The notes under the pieces: model-generated
The model's database searches: none
Told to the model about the DNA's origin: nothing
The model's input: only the letters and a program-made list of their open reading frames with translations
Program-made: the position numbers and the translations under genes
NCBI RefSeq assembly: GCF_005116645.1
Contig: NZ_SWCM01000001.1
Span: forward strand, 744,001-808,000
Length of the DNA stretch: 64,000 nucleotides
Reading direction: 5' to 3'
Source: Desulfopila sp. IMCC35006
GTDB lineage: Bacteria; Desulfobacterota; Desulfobulbia; Desulfobulbales; Desulfocapsaceae
Shown: positions 1-8,256 of the stretch, piece after piece
Position numbering within the stretch: position 1 is the stretch's first letter
Layout: each line of letters opens with the position of its first letter

Positions 1-1
1 T

Positions 2-223
2 ATCCTGATGGAAGGCTGGATGGTGCCTCTCGTCGATTTTCTCTCCTACCTGAAAGAACTGCGGACGATCCTCCCTGACAACACCATTATCCATCTGGGA
101 TTGGTGGGCCGCCCTGATGCAACTGTATTCACCCCGGCAGCGCCGACAGACCTGACTCTCTGGCGACAGAAAATTGAGGCTCTCGGCGACCCCTATCTGA
201 GCATTTTTTCGCTTATTTCCTGA
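2..223 (+). CDS. C-terminal fragment of a DUF2868-like protein (partial at the left edge)
   Basis: The reading frame is open from the first bases, so this is the 3' end of a longer gene that starts outside the window. The tail begins with a conserved-looking MEGWMVPLVDFL segment followed by a strand-loop-helix pattern ending in a short hydrophobic stretch. Its place 12 bases before a DUF3482 GTPase matches the common DUF2868-DUF3482 gene pair of proteobacteria, and that pairing is the main reason for the family call. DUF2868 proteins are membrane proteins of unknown function. The fragment is too short to confirm membrane segments. Confidence 0.6.
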   Translation: MLMEGWMVPLVDFLSYLKELRTILPDNTIIHLGLVGRPDATVFTPAAPTDLTLWRQKIEALGDPYLSIFSLIS

Positions 224-235
224 CAGGAATATCTG

Positions 236-1654
236 ATGACACCGGAATTCGCCATACTCGGTCACCCAAATGAAGGCAAATCGTCCGTACTCTCCACCCT
301 CGCTGAAGATGATTCAGTACGGGTCAGCGCAACGCCTGGCGAGACCACCGAATGCCGCACCTTTCCGGTAGTGATCGATGGTCGGGAGGTGCTCCGTTTC
401 ACCGATACCCCGGGCTTTCAGAATCCGGCCAGGGTGCTGAGTGAGCTGAAAAAACGGACGACAACCGACGAAAATCCCCTCAAGACATTCAGGGCTTATG
501 CCGCAACCATCCCGGAACTGCACGATGACTGCGAACTGCTGGGCCCGGTGGAAAGAGGCGCCGGAATCATCTATGTGGTCGACGGTTCACGACCGGTTCG
601 AAATGTCGATCGGGCAGAAATGGAAATCTTACGGTTGACGGGCAAACCCCGGATGGCCATCATCAACTGCAAGGAAGATGACCAGCACCATCTCGATGCC
701 TGGAAAACCGAGTTTCGCAAGAACTTTAATTCCAACCGGGTGTTCAATGCCCATCGGGCTACCTATGCCGAACGAATTCTTCTTCTTGAAACCCTGAAAT
801 CAATTGACCAGGACTGGCATCAGGCGCTGTCTGATGTTGTTGCCGCCTTTAAAAAGGATTGGGCAGCGCGGAACGACACTACGGCGGATGCTGTCACCAC
901 CCTGTTGGCCGACAGCCTGTCGCTGCAACTCACCGAGCTTATCAGTTCCGAGGAAGAGGCGGAAAAATCCCGGAAAAAGCTTTTTCGCACGTACAGCGAA
1001 TCCATCAGCCGGATGGAAAAAAAAGCCCACCAGCGCATTCGCAGCCTGTTCAAACACAATATTTTCAACTATGACCTGCCGCCGCATTCGATTCTCAACA
1101 AAGACCTGTTCGATGAAGAGACCTGGCAGCTTCTGGGCCTTACCCGGCAGCAGGTCATCATCGCCGGAGGGCTTGGCGGCGCTGCCATCGGTGCCGGCCT
1201 GGAGATGGCAACTTTTGGCCACAGCCTTGGCCTGTTTACCGCCGTGGGCACCCTTGCCGGGGCACTTGGTGCTTTCTTTGGTGGTGAGAATCTCTCCGAC
1301 AAGGTCAAGATTTTAGGCTTGCCGCTCGGCGGCAAACAGATCCAGATAGGTCCAGCCAAATCCATCGACCTCCTCTTTATCCTGCTCAACCGTTCTCTGC
1401 TCTATTACCAACACACCATCAACTGGGCCCATGGCCGCAGGGACTACACAAAGGACAGCCTATCGGCTCAACCGCAGCCGGACATCGATCCCCCCCGTGG
1501 ATTTACGCAAAACTGGTCGGCCGGAAATATTAAAATCTGCCATGATTTTTTCAAGGCCATCCGTGATGACAAGGGCGATGCCGGACGAAAGGCTGTCGAA
1601 AAATTCAGACAGCTCCTGTTGACGACCATGCAGGAGATATCCGAGAGTGAATAA
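236..1654 (+). CDS. GTPase with C-terminal DUF3482 domain
   Basis: This 472-residue protein has an Era/TrmE-like GTPase domain. The P-loop GHPNEGKS is at residues 9-16, a switch-I threonine lies near residue 37 and the G3 motif DTPG is at 57-60. The expected NKxD base-recognition motif reads NCKE, so base specificity is uncertain. Residues about 290-340 are glycine- and alanine-rich and hydrophobic, typical of the membrane-associated DUF3482 part. It follows the DUF2868-like gene by 12 bases and is probably co-transcribed with it. The family's function is not established. An AGGA ribosome site precedes the ATG. Confidence 0.85.
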   Translation: MTPEFAILGHPNEGKSSVLSTLAEDDSVRVSATPGETTECRTFPVVIDGREVLRFTDTPGFQNPARVLSELKKRTTTDENPLKTFRAYAATIPELHDDCELLGPVERGAGIIYVVDGSRPVRNVDRAEMEILRLTGKPRMAIINCKEDDQHHLDAWKTEFRKNFNSNRVFNAHRATYAERILLLETLKSIDQDWHQALSDVVAAFKKDWAARNDTTADAVTTLLADSLSLQLTELISSEEEAEKSRKKLFRTYSESISRMEKKAHQRIRSLFKHNIFNYDLPPHSILNKDLFDEETWQLLGLTRQQVIIAGGLGGAAIGAGLEMATFGHSLGLFTAVGTLAGALGAFFGGENLSDKVKILGLPLGGKQIQIGPAKSIDLLFILLNRSLLYYQHTINWAHGRRDYTKDSLSAQPQPDIDPPRGFTQNWSAGNIKICHDFFKAIRDDKGDAGRKAVEKFRQLLLTTMQEISESE

Positions 1655-1765
1655 CTGCTGCACGACAAGTTTTTTCGAGCTGCTCTAGCCAGGACTCTGT
1701 TCCTGCATTAATGTGTCAACATTACAAACACAGATGTCAGGAAAGAAGACGCTAAGGAGGAGCAA

Positions 1766-2395
1766 ATGGCCCAGGTTATAAAAGGTGTTTTCCCTCAAAG
1801 CACGAAGAATGTGACTGCAGATAACAAGAATGACAAGCAGGTTCCAAGCTATGTCCTGCATATTTCCATAACCTTTTCGGACCCGCTCATCTGGCGTAGA
1901 GTGCAGGTCCCTGGGGCGTTTACCCTGGCGCAACTGCACGACACCATCCAGCTGAGCATGGGCTGGAGCGACTCCCACGTCCATCAGTTCCTGGTCGGTA
2001 AAATCAGCTACGAGCCAACCATGAAAACAAGGGTTCCCCGGGAAGCAAAGCGATTCGACGAATATAAGTATAAACTGCACACCCTGGAGGAGGGTATGCG
2101 ATTCATGTTTTCCTACATCTATGGCGCCGGTGAGGGCTGGGAGCATGAAATCCACCTCGAGGAAGTCGTGCCTCCGACCAGACAGCTCAAACACCCGGTC
2201 CTCCTCGCCGGTGAAATGGCCTGTCCCCCGGAGACGATTGGCGATATCCACCAATACCTGCAACTCATAACCGACCTGGAATCACCCGACGGCAGAAAAA
2301 CAGACAGCCTGTTTGAGCTTACCGGTCGCCCGGATTTTGATCCGAATTATTTCGACCTGGCAGCCGCCAAAAAAAGGGTCAGTCTGGGACGATAG
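1766..2395 (+). CDS. Plasmid pRiA4b ORF-3 family protein
   Basis: The 209-residue product matches the pRiA4b ORF-3 (PF07929) pattern. A YVLHISI strand is followed by PLIWRRVQVP, then a helix with LHDTIQLSMGW, and later the HQF, GEGWEHEI and CPPE segments. An ideal AAGGAGGAG site lies just before the ATG, so the start is secure. The family is found on plasmids, beside insertion elements and on chromosomes, and its biochemical role is unknown. It stands alone here: 111 bases separate it from the GTPase and a long non-coding stretch follows. No membrane segment or signal peptide is visible. Confidence 0.85.
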   Translation: MAQVIKGVFPQSTKNVTADNKNDKQVPSYVLHISITFSDPLIWRRVQVPGAFTLAQLHDTIQLSMGWSDSHVHQFLVGKISYEPTMKTRVPREAKRFDEYKYKLHTLEEGMRFMFSYIYGAGEGWEHEIHLEEVVPPTRQLKHPVLLAGEMACPPETIGDIHQYLQLITDLESPDGRKTDSLFELTGRPDFDPNYFDLAAAKKRVSLGR

Positions 2396-2877
2396 TCCGC
2401 TGCCCGTATCCTGACAACCCCTGAAAAGACATCAGCGTGTGCCGGATTTTCCTGTTGCGAGCAGCGAGACAGGCACGACCGCCTCGCGGCAATCCCGCTC
2501 CTTGCCGGCTACAACGGGGATCTTCTGACCAACCTGACCGCCCCGACCATCAAGCTTTTCGACTTTTTAGCCTTATCGAGCTTTCCCAGATCGAAGGCCA
2601 GAGATAGATAGGTGTACATGGTTGCCGACTGCTCCATACACTGGTATGATCAGAAGCTGGCAATTTCTATTTTTCAAGGAGGGATATGGGTGCAAAAACC
2701 CTTGACGAATGCAAAAATATTAGGTCTTTGTTATAGGTAGGTTATTAATGTACAGCGCTTGTTGGCTTGATTTTTCGGGTTCTTACCCGGTTTGAGACAT
2801 GGCGATGTACAACATTCCTTCCCCGCACGGATTATTCACAATGCGGGGAAAACATTCAAACCCACGGAGAAAAAACT
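2396..2877. other. 482-base intergenic stretch with possible decayed coding sequence
   Basis: No intact gene is visible. Bases about 2475-2605 read as a protein-like stretch in one plus frame (containing LAGYNGDLLTNLTAPTIKLF) that has no start and ends in a stop, so it may be a gene remnant of unknown origin. The right part is AT-rich and should hold the promoter of the TRAP operon, but no clear -35/-10 pair or sigma54 site could be fixed. A hairpin lies at 2819-2850. Confidence 0.35.
2819..2850 (+). promoter_or_regulatory. 5' leader hairpin before the TAXI binding-protein gene
   Basis: TTCCCCGCA at 2819-2827 pairs perfectly with TGCGGGGAA at 2842-2850 around a 14-base loop. It ends 27 bases before the ATG and just upstream of the ribosome site. 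It could stabilise the mRNA or attenuate its transcription; no U-tract follows, so it is not a standard terminator. Confidence 0.5.
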
Positions 2878-3864
2878 ATGAACAAGAGGACAACTTCGCT
2901 GTTAACCGCAATCACCTTCGGCTGTGCCTTATGTGTTGGGGCTGTAGCAGGTTCAGCATTAGCGGCCAACCAGAAATTCATTACCATCGGCACCGGGGGA
3001 GTAACCGGGGTGTATTATCCGGCCGGTGGCGCTATTGCCCGCCTCGTCAATAAAGGAAAAAAAGAGCATGGCCTCAGGGCAACTGTCGAAAGTACCGGCG
3101 GTTCGGTCTATAATGTCAACGCTGTAACCACTGGTGAGCTTGACTTCGGTGTCGCCCAGTCGGATGTCCAGTACGAAGCCGTCAAAGGTCTGAATAAGTT
3201 TGCCGCCACAGGTCCAGACACTAACCTGCGCGCCGTATTTTCACTGCACCAGGAACCTTTCACTGTAGTCGCAAGAGCTGACTCAGGGATCAAAAAATTC
3301 GAAGATCTCAAGGGAAAACGAGTAAACATCGGTGACCCCGGTTCCGGACAGCGCAGCACCATGGCAGGGGTTATGGACAAATACGGCTGGACAACAAAGG
3401 ATTTCAAGCTCGCGTCCGAATTGAAAGCTGCGGAACAATCGGCCGCCCTGTGCGACAATAAAGTTGACGCCATTGTCTATATGGTTGGTCATCCCAATGG
3501 CTCCATCCAGGAGGCCTGTACCGCCTGTGATTCCGTTCTGGTGAATGTCACCGGCCCGAAAATCGAAGAATTGATCAGCGCCAATCCATACTTTAGCGAC
3601 GCCGTTATCCCTGGCGGAATGTACCGGGGCAATCCCAACGACACCAAAACCTTTGGTGTCAGTGCCACCATCGTCAGCTCCACCAAGGTCCCGGCCGACG
3701 TGGTCTATCACCTGGTCAAGGCGGTTTTCGAGAACTTTGAAGAATTTAAACAGCTTCACCCTGCTTTTGCCAACCTGGACAAAAAACAGATGATCAAATA
3801 TGGCCTTTCCGCTCCTCTTCATGAAGGGGCAATTAAATACTACAAGGAAGCCGGTTTGATGTAG
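2878..3864 (+). CDS. TAXI-family TRAP transporter substrate-binding protein
   Basis: This 328-residue periplasmic solute receptor starts at the ATG after a GGAG ribosome site; an upstream in-frame extension lacks such a site and would bury the signal peptide. The N-terminus has a Sec signal (MNKRTTSLL, hydrophobic core, cleavage near ALA-AN at about residue 30). The mature protein opens with the TAXI hallmark IGTGGVTGVYYPAGGAIARL, followed by the typical ESTGGSVYNVNAV and GDPGSGQRST segments. It should bind a carboxylate such as glutamate or 2-oxoglutarate and hand it to the fused permease downstream. The exact ligand cannot be read from sequence. Confidence 0.93.
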   Translation: MNKRTTSLLTAITFGCALCVGAVAGSALAANQKFITIGTGGVTGVYYPAGGAIARLVNKGKKEHGLRATVESTGGSVYNVNAVTTGELDFGVAQSDVQYEAVKGLNKFAATGPDTNLRAVFSLHQEPFTVVARADSGIKKFEDLKGKRVNIGDPGSGQRSTMAGVMDKYGWTTKDFKLASELKAAEQSAALCDNKVDAIVYMVGHPNGSIQEACTACDSVLVNVTGPKIEELISANPYFSDAVIPGGMYRGNPNDTKTFGVSATIVSSTKVPADVVYHLVKAVFENFEEFKQLHPAFANLDKKQMIKYGLSAPLHEGAIKYYKEAGLM

Positions 3865-3882
3865 ATTTAACTGGACGAAAAA

Positions 3883-3924
3883 GGGCGGGCAGGATGGTTT
3901 ATTCCCGACCATCTTTTCCCGCCC
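3883..3924 (+). promoter_or_regulatory. Intercistronic hairpin between TRAP receptor and permease
   Basis: GGGCGGG (3883-3889) pairs with CCCGCCC (3918-3924), and GATGGT (3893-3898) with ACCATC (3908-3913), giving a two-part stem. Such structures often protect the upstream receptor mRNA and reduce read-through, which would fit a need for more binding protein than permease. Confidence 0.55.
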
Positions 3925-4084
3925 GATTGGCAAGCAATGCCTCTATCCCCGTATATGAAACTATGACCATCAAGTGAGTATTGCAAAAAGTCCCGCTCCT
4001 CCCAGAAGGGCCGACCGGTTATTTGCCTCACCCTGGTACCAATAGATTAGATATGCAGCAGCCCAGAGAGGAGTCGAATTCATT

Positions 4085-6673
4085 ATGACCGAAAAAGAAA
4101 AAAATCCAGCCGTGGAACGGTTAGAAAAGATGGTGGCCGACACCGATACCGGAGGCAGGACGCCTCAAGACAAATTTTCCAAGGCGGTCCTTTTCGGGGT
4201 CCCGCTGCTCTGGTCTCTTTTCCAGCTCTGGTATTCATCTCCTCTCCCTTTTGCCCTCAATTTTTTTGTCATCAATGACACAGAGGCCCGCTCGATCCAT
4301 CTGGCTTTTGCGATGTTTCTGGCCTACGCCGCTTTTCCGACTTTGAAAACGTCACCGACAAAATACATTCCTCTGCAGGACTGGATACTGGCCCTTGCGG
4401 CCTCTTTTGCCGCGGGCTATATCTATTTTAATTATACCGCGCTCTCGGCCCGGCCAGGTGCCCCGACAACCCTTGATCTGGCGGTATCCGTAATCGGTAT
4501 TATCCTCCTGCTCGAGGCGACTCGCCGTGCCCTTGGCCCCCCTCTGATGATCATAGGAACCCTTTTTATCATTTACACCTTTGCCGGTCAGCATATGCCC
4601 GACATTATAGCCCACAAGGGAGCAAGTCTTACGAAGGGGATGTCACATTACTGGTTATCGACCGAGGGTGTTTTTGGTGTTGCCCTGGGGGTCTCGACCA
4701 GCATGGTCTTCATGTTCGTTCTTTTTGGCTCCCTGCTTGAAAAAGCGGGAGCTGGCAACTATTTCATCCGCGTCGCCTTTGCCGGTCTCGGTCACATGCG
4801 TGGCGGACCTGCCAAAGCGGCGGTTGTGTCTTCGGCCATGACCGGGATGATATCCGGCTCGTCAATCGCCAACGTTGTTACTACCGGAACCTTTACCATA
4901 CCCCTGATGAAAAAAGTGGGTTTCTCCGCGGAAAAGGCCGGCGGTATTGAGTGCGCTTCTTCAGTGAATGGTCAGATAACCCCACCGGTAATGGGGGCAG
5001 CGGCCTTTTTGATGGTTGAATATGTGGGCATATCCTATCTCGAAGTCATTAAAAATGCCTTTCTGCCGGCAATAATCGCCTATATCGCCCTGGTCTATAT
5101 TGTTCATCTTGAGGCATGCAAAATGGGCCTCAAAGGACTCGAAAAAAGACACAAAAAGACGATAGCCCAGACCCTTTACGGCATCGTCTCCGTTCTCCTC
5201 GGCACAATCGCCACCGGTGCGGCCACCTATTACGGTCTGGGCTGGATAAAGACCGTAGCGGGCGATGGAGCGATTTATATCATCGCGGTACTCGCCCTGC
5301 TTGCCTATATAGCCCTTATTTATCTCGCCTGTCGGGTTCCTGAACTGGAACACTCAACGGACATGACCGTTTTACCTGACCTTGGCGAAACCACCCAGGC
5401 GGGTCTGTATTTTCTCCTGCCGGTTGTGGTGCTCATGTGGTGCCTGATAGTTGAACAATTCTCCCCTTCCCTTTCGGTTTTCTGGGCGACTGTTTTATTG
5501 CTGTTCATCGTCATTACCCAAAGACCACTGAAAGGTTTTTTCCGAAAGATACAGAGCGAGGAATTCAGCTTTCGCCGCGGTCTCGACGACGTCATTACCG
5601 GAATGGTCACCGGTGGCCGGAACATGATCGGGATCGGGGTGGCGACAGCCGCTGCCGGCATCATCGTCGGTACTGTTACCCTTACCGGCATAGCCTTGGT
5701 CATGACCGACTTTGTTGAATTGATTTCCCTCGGCAACATGAACTTAACCCTGATATTTACCGCGATATTCTGCATAATTCTCGGTATGGGCCTGCCAACC
5801 ACCGCCAATTACATCGTCGTGTCGACCCTTATGGCACCGGTCATCGTCAGCCTGGGCGCGCAGAACGGACTGCTCATCCCGCTGGTTGCCGTTCATCTGT
5901 TCGTTTTTTATTTTGGTGTTCTCGCCGACGACACTCCGCCCGTAGGGCTGGCTGCCTTCGCGGCCGCGGGTATTTCGGGAGGGGATCCAATTCGCACAGG
6001 TATCCAGGGTTTTATGTACGATATCCGCACCGCCATCCTGCCCTTTGTATTTATTTACAACAATGAACTCCTGATGATCGGGATAGGCTCCGCTTTTCAT
6101 TTTATTGTGGTAGTCTGCGGTGCCGTCATTGCCATGCTGGCCTTTGCCTCAGCAACGCAAAACTATATGCTGACCAGAAATAAGCTCTGGGAAAGCGGGT
6201 TGTTGCTCGTTGCAGCTTTTATTCTGTTTCGACCCGGGTTTTTCTGGGATCAAATCTATCCCGAACTGGAGACTCGACCACCAGCGGAACTGGCCCATTT
6301 TGTCGATCATATGCCGGCAGGCGACCAATTGCGTCTTACCCTGAAAGGCGAAAAGATGAGCGGCAAGGAATTCACCATGGTTGTGTCCTTAAAAGTCGGG
6401 GATCAGGTGGGCGGGGATCAACGACTCCAGGCAATGGGATTTAGTACCCGCACCGAAGATGGCAAAATCTTCGTGGATAACGTGGTGTTCGGCAGTGCCG
6501 CAAAAAAAGCCCGCATCGATTTTGACCAGGAAATCATCAATTTCCAGGTCTTAACCGACCGACCGCCGAAACAGCTGATGTTTATCCCGGCGATCGCCCT
6601 GCTCGTCCTCATCTGGCTGAACCAGAAACGACGGGTAAAAAAAGCAACGGAACAGGCGGCCATCCAGTCATAA
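4085..6673 (+). CDS. TAXI-type TRAP transporter, fused small and large permease (4TM/12TM) with DUF3394 tail
   Basis: The 862-residue integral membrane protein combines the TRAP small (DctQ-like) and large (DctM-like) subunits, as is usual for TAXI systems. Many hydrophobic helices run from about residue 35 to 720. DctM-type signatures are present: GAGNYFIRVAFAGLGHMRGG, the GMISGSSIANVVTTGTFTIP segment and GMGLPTTANYIV. Residues about 720-860 form a soluble DUF3394-like domain between the last two hydrophobic segments. With the receptor upstream it forms an ion-driven secondary uptake system. The gap of 220 bases between the two genes holds a hairpin. A GAGAGGAG site precedes the ATG. Confidence 0.92.
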   Translation: MTEKEKNPAVERLEKMVADTDTGGRTPQDKFSKAVLFGVPLLWSLFQLWYSSPLPFALNFFVINDTEARSIHLAFAMFLAYAAFPTLKTSPTKYIPLQDWILALAASFAAGYIYFNYTALSARPGAPTTLDLAVSVIGIILLLEATRRALGPPLMIIGTLFIIYTFAGQHMPDIIAHKGASLTKGMSHYWLSTEGVFGVALGVSTSMVFMFVLFGSLLEKAGAGNYFIRVAFAGLGHMRGGPAKAAVVSSAMTGMISGSSIANVVTTGTFTIPLMKKVGFSAEKAGGIECASSVNGQITPPVMGAAAFLMVEYVGISYLEVIKNAFLPAIIAYIALVYIVHLEACKMGLKGLEKRHKKTIAQTLYGIVSVLLGTIATGAATYYGLGWIKTVAGDGAIYIIAVLALLAYIALIYLACRVPELEHSTDMTVLPDLGETTQAGLYFLLPVVVLMWCLIVEQFSPSLSVFWATVLLLFIVITQRPLKGFFRKIQSEEFSFRRGLDDVITGMVTGGRNMIGIGVATAAAGIIVGTVTLTGIALVMTDFVELISLGNMNLTLIFTAIFCIILGMGLPTTANYIVVSTLMAPVIVSLGAQNGLLIPLVAVHLFVFYFGVLADDTPPVGLAAFAAAGISGGDPIRTGIQGFMYDIRTAILPFVFIYNNELLMIGIGSAFHFIVVVCGAVIAMLAFASATQNYMLTRNKLWESGLLLVAAFILFRPGFFWDQIYPELETRPPAELAHFVDHMPAGDQLRLTLKGEKMSGKEFTMVVSLKVGDQVGGDQRLQAMGFSTRTEDGKIFVDNVVFGSAAKKARIDFDQEIINFQVLTDRPPKQLMFIPAIALLVLIWLNQKRRVKKATEQAAIQS

Positions 6674-6715
6674 GATCCCGCGAGGTAGGGTCCAGCGGCC
6701 CCGGTGTTAAATTTC

Positions 6716-6755
6716 TTCTATCATTACGTCATACGAGCATGGCGTAATGATAGAA
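6716..6755. terminator. Hairpin between convergent TRAP and regulator genes
   Basis: TTCTATCATTACG (6716-6728) pairs perfectly with CGTAATGATAGAA (6743-6755). Four further pairs, one of them a G-T wobble, extend the stem to about 17 base pairs with a 6-base loop. It lies between two converging genes, so it probably ends transcription from both sides, although a long U-tract is missing. Confidence 0.6.
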
Positions 6756-6912
6756 AACAGAAAACCTTCCCTGGGCATCTTTTTCTTATCCCCCGCTGAT
6801 CCAGGTTTTTTTCTTCTCTCATCAAAGCTGCAGCAACACATCCGGGGCGGCCTCTCTTTCCGTATGCAATTTTGTGTCGCAGAAGATCAACCAAACGATT
6901 TCGGCGCACGCC

Positions 6913-8256
6913 CTACTCTAGGCCGTACAATTTGATCTTGCGCCAGAGGGTCGTTCGGGGGATCTCCAGAATCTGGGCGGTAAGGCCTTTATTATACCCC
7001 GTTCTCTGCAGAACTTTCATGATGTATCGCTGTTCCATCTCGGCCAGAGACGGAAAACCGTCGCCGGCAATCGTGTCAAATTCCAGATTCTGTAAATCCT
7101 TCGGCAAATCCTGCGGTCCGATTTCCTCGCTCTCGGTCAGGGCGAGCGCCCGTTCGATAATGTTTTCAAGTTCCCGCACATTGCCGGGAAAGCTGTAATG
7201 AAGCAGAATGTTAAGTGCCTGCTCCTGAATCCCGGTTACCTGTTTATGAAACGCCAGGCTGTATTTTTTTATGAAGTGGCGGGTCAGCAGCGGGATATCT
7301 TCCCGCCGCGCCGAGAGCGAAGGCACTGTAATAGAGACGACATTGAGGCGAAAGAAGAGATCCTCGCGAAAGGTACCTGCCGCCACCTCATGTTTGAGAT
7401 CTTTGTTTGTTGCCGCAATAATGCGGATATCCAGATCGATTGGCGTGGTCCCGCCAACCCGGAAAATCTGGCGCTCCTGAATCACATGAAGCAGCTTCAC
7501 CTGCATATTGAGAGGCATTTCACCGATCTCATCGAGAAAAACCGTACCGCCGCCTGCCGATTCGAGCAAACCTATTTTGGTCGTTGTGGCGCCGGTAAAG
7601 GCTCCTCTTTCATGACCGAAAAGCTCACTGTTGATTAATTCATCGGTGAAGCCGCCACAGTTAAAGGTGACAAAAGGATGGTCCTTTTTCGGGCTCAGCT
7701 GATGTACGGCTTTGGCAACCAGGGCTTTTCCGGTACCGCTGGCCCCCTGAATAAGCACATTGCAGTCGACCGGTGCTACCTTGCGAACCATGGTGAACAG
7801 TTCCTGAATAAGAGGACTGTTACCGATAATTGCGGTCAGACCGGAATCCCCCTTGAGCGCCTCTCGCAGGCGCAGGTTTTCCAGGCGCATGGAAATCTTA
7901 TCCCTCGCACTCTGGGCCAGCAGCCGGATCTCCGCCAGGTTAACCGGTTTTGCAATATAGTGGTAGGCGCCATTGCGCATGGCCTCAACGGCTGTTTCAA
8001 CACTCTTATGTCCGGTAATGATAATCACCTCGGTCTCCGGACGAAGACCTTTCACGCGGGCCAATATCTCGAGGCCGTCGAGATCCGGCAGGCGCATATC
8101 CAAAAAAACGATGTCGAACGGCTGCTGTACCATTCTTTCCAGAAACGAACGTCCCATAATAAAGGCCTCGACTTCATAATCCTCGCGGGACAAGGCCTGG
8201 CTGAGACGCCGACAGACAATTTCCTCGTCATCGACAACCGCTAATCGTAATTTCAT
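6913..8256 (-). CDS. NtrC-family sigma54-dependent response regulator
   Basis: The 447-residue protein has three parts. The receiver domain (1-120) has the DD pair at 9-10 and the phospho-acceptor Asp53 in FLDMRLPD. The AAA+ sigma54-activation domain (about 140-375) has GASGTGKA as Walker A, GAFTGA for sigma54 contact and FLDEIGEM as Walker B. The C-terminal Fis-type helix-turn-helix includes GLTAQILEIPRTTLWRK. Walker A differs from the usual GESGTGKE at two non-catalytic positions. The ATG overlaps the kinase stop as ATGA; a few upstream in-frame codons are probably untranslated. Its likely target is the sigma54 promoter at 10006. Confidence 0.95.
   Translation of the reverse strand: MKLRLAVVDDEEIVCRRLSQALSREDYEVEAFIMGRSFLERMVQQPFDIVFLDMRLPDLDGLEILARVKGLRPETEVIIITGHKSVETAVEAMRNGAYHYIAKPVNLAEIRLLAQSARDKISMRLENLRLREALKGDSGLTAIIGNSPLIQELFTMVRKVAPVDCNVLIQGASGTGKALVAKAVHQLSPKKDHPFVTFNCGGFTDELINSELFGHERGAFTGATTTKIGLLESAGGGTVFLDEIGEMPLNMQVKLLHVIQERQIFRVGGTTPIDLDIRIIAATNKDLKHEVAAGTFREDLFFRLNVVSITVPSLSARREDIPLLTRHFIKKYSLAFHKQVTGIQEQALNILLHYSFPGNVRELENIIERALALTESEEIGPQDLPKDLQNLEFDTIAGDGFPSLAEMEQRYIMKVLQRTGYNKGLTAQILEIPRTTLWRKIKLYGLE

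Noticed and set aside
2640-2820. Sigma54 promoter for the TRAP operon
   Set aside because: Several TGGC strings occur, but none has a GC at the required distance, so regulation of the TRAP genes by the adjacent NtrC-type regulator is not supported.
3283-3933. Minus-strand frame opposite the TAXI receptor gene
   Set aside because: Opposite a well-supported gene, with no ribosome site or recognisable domain.
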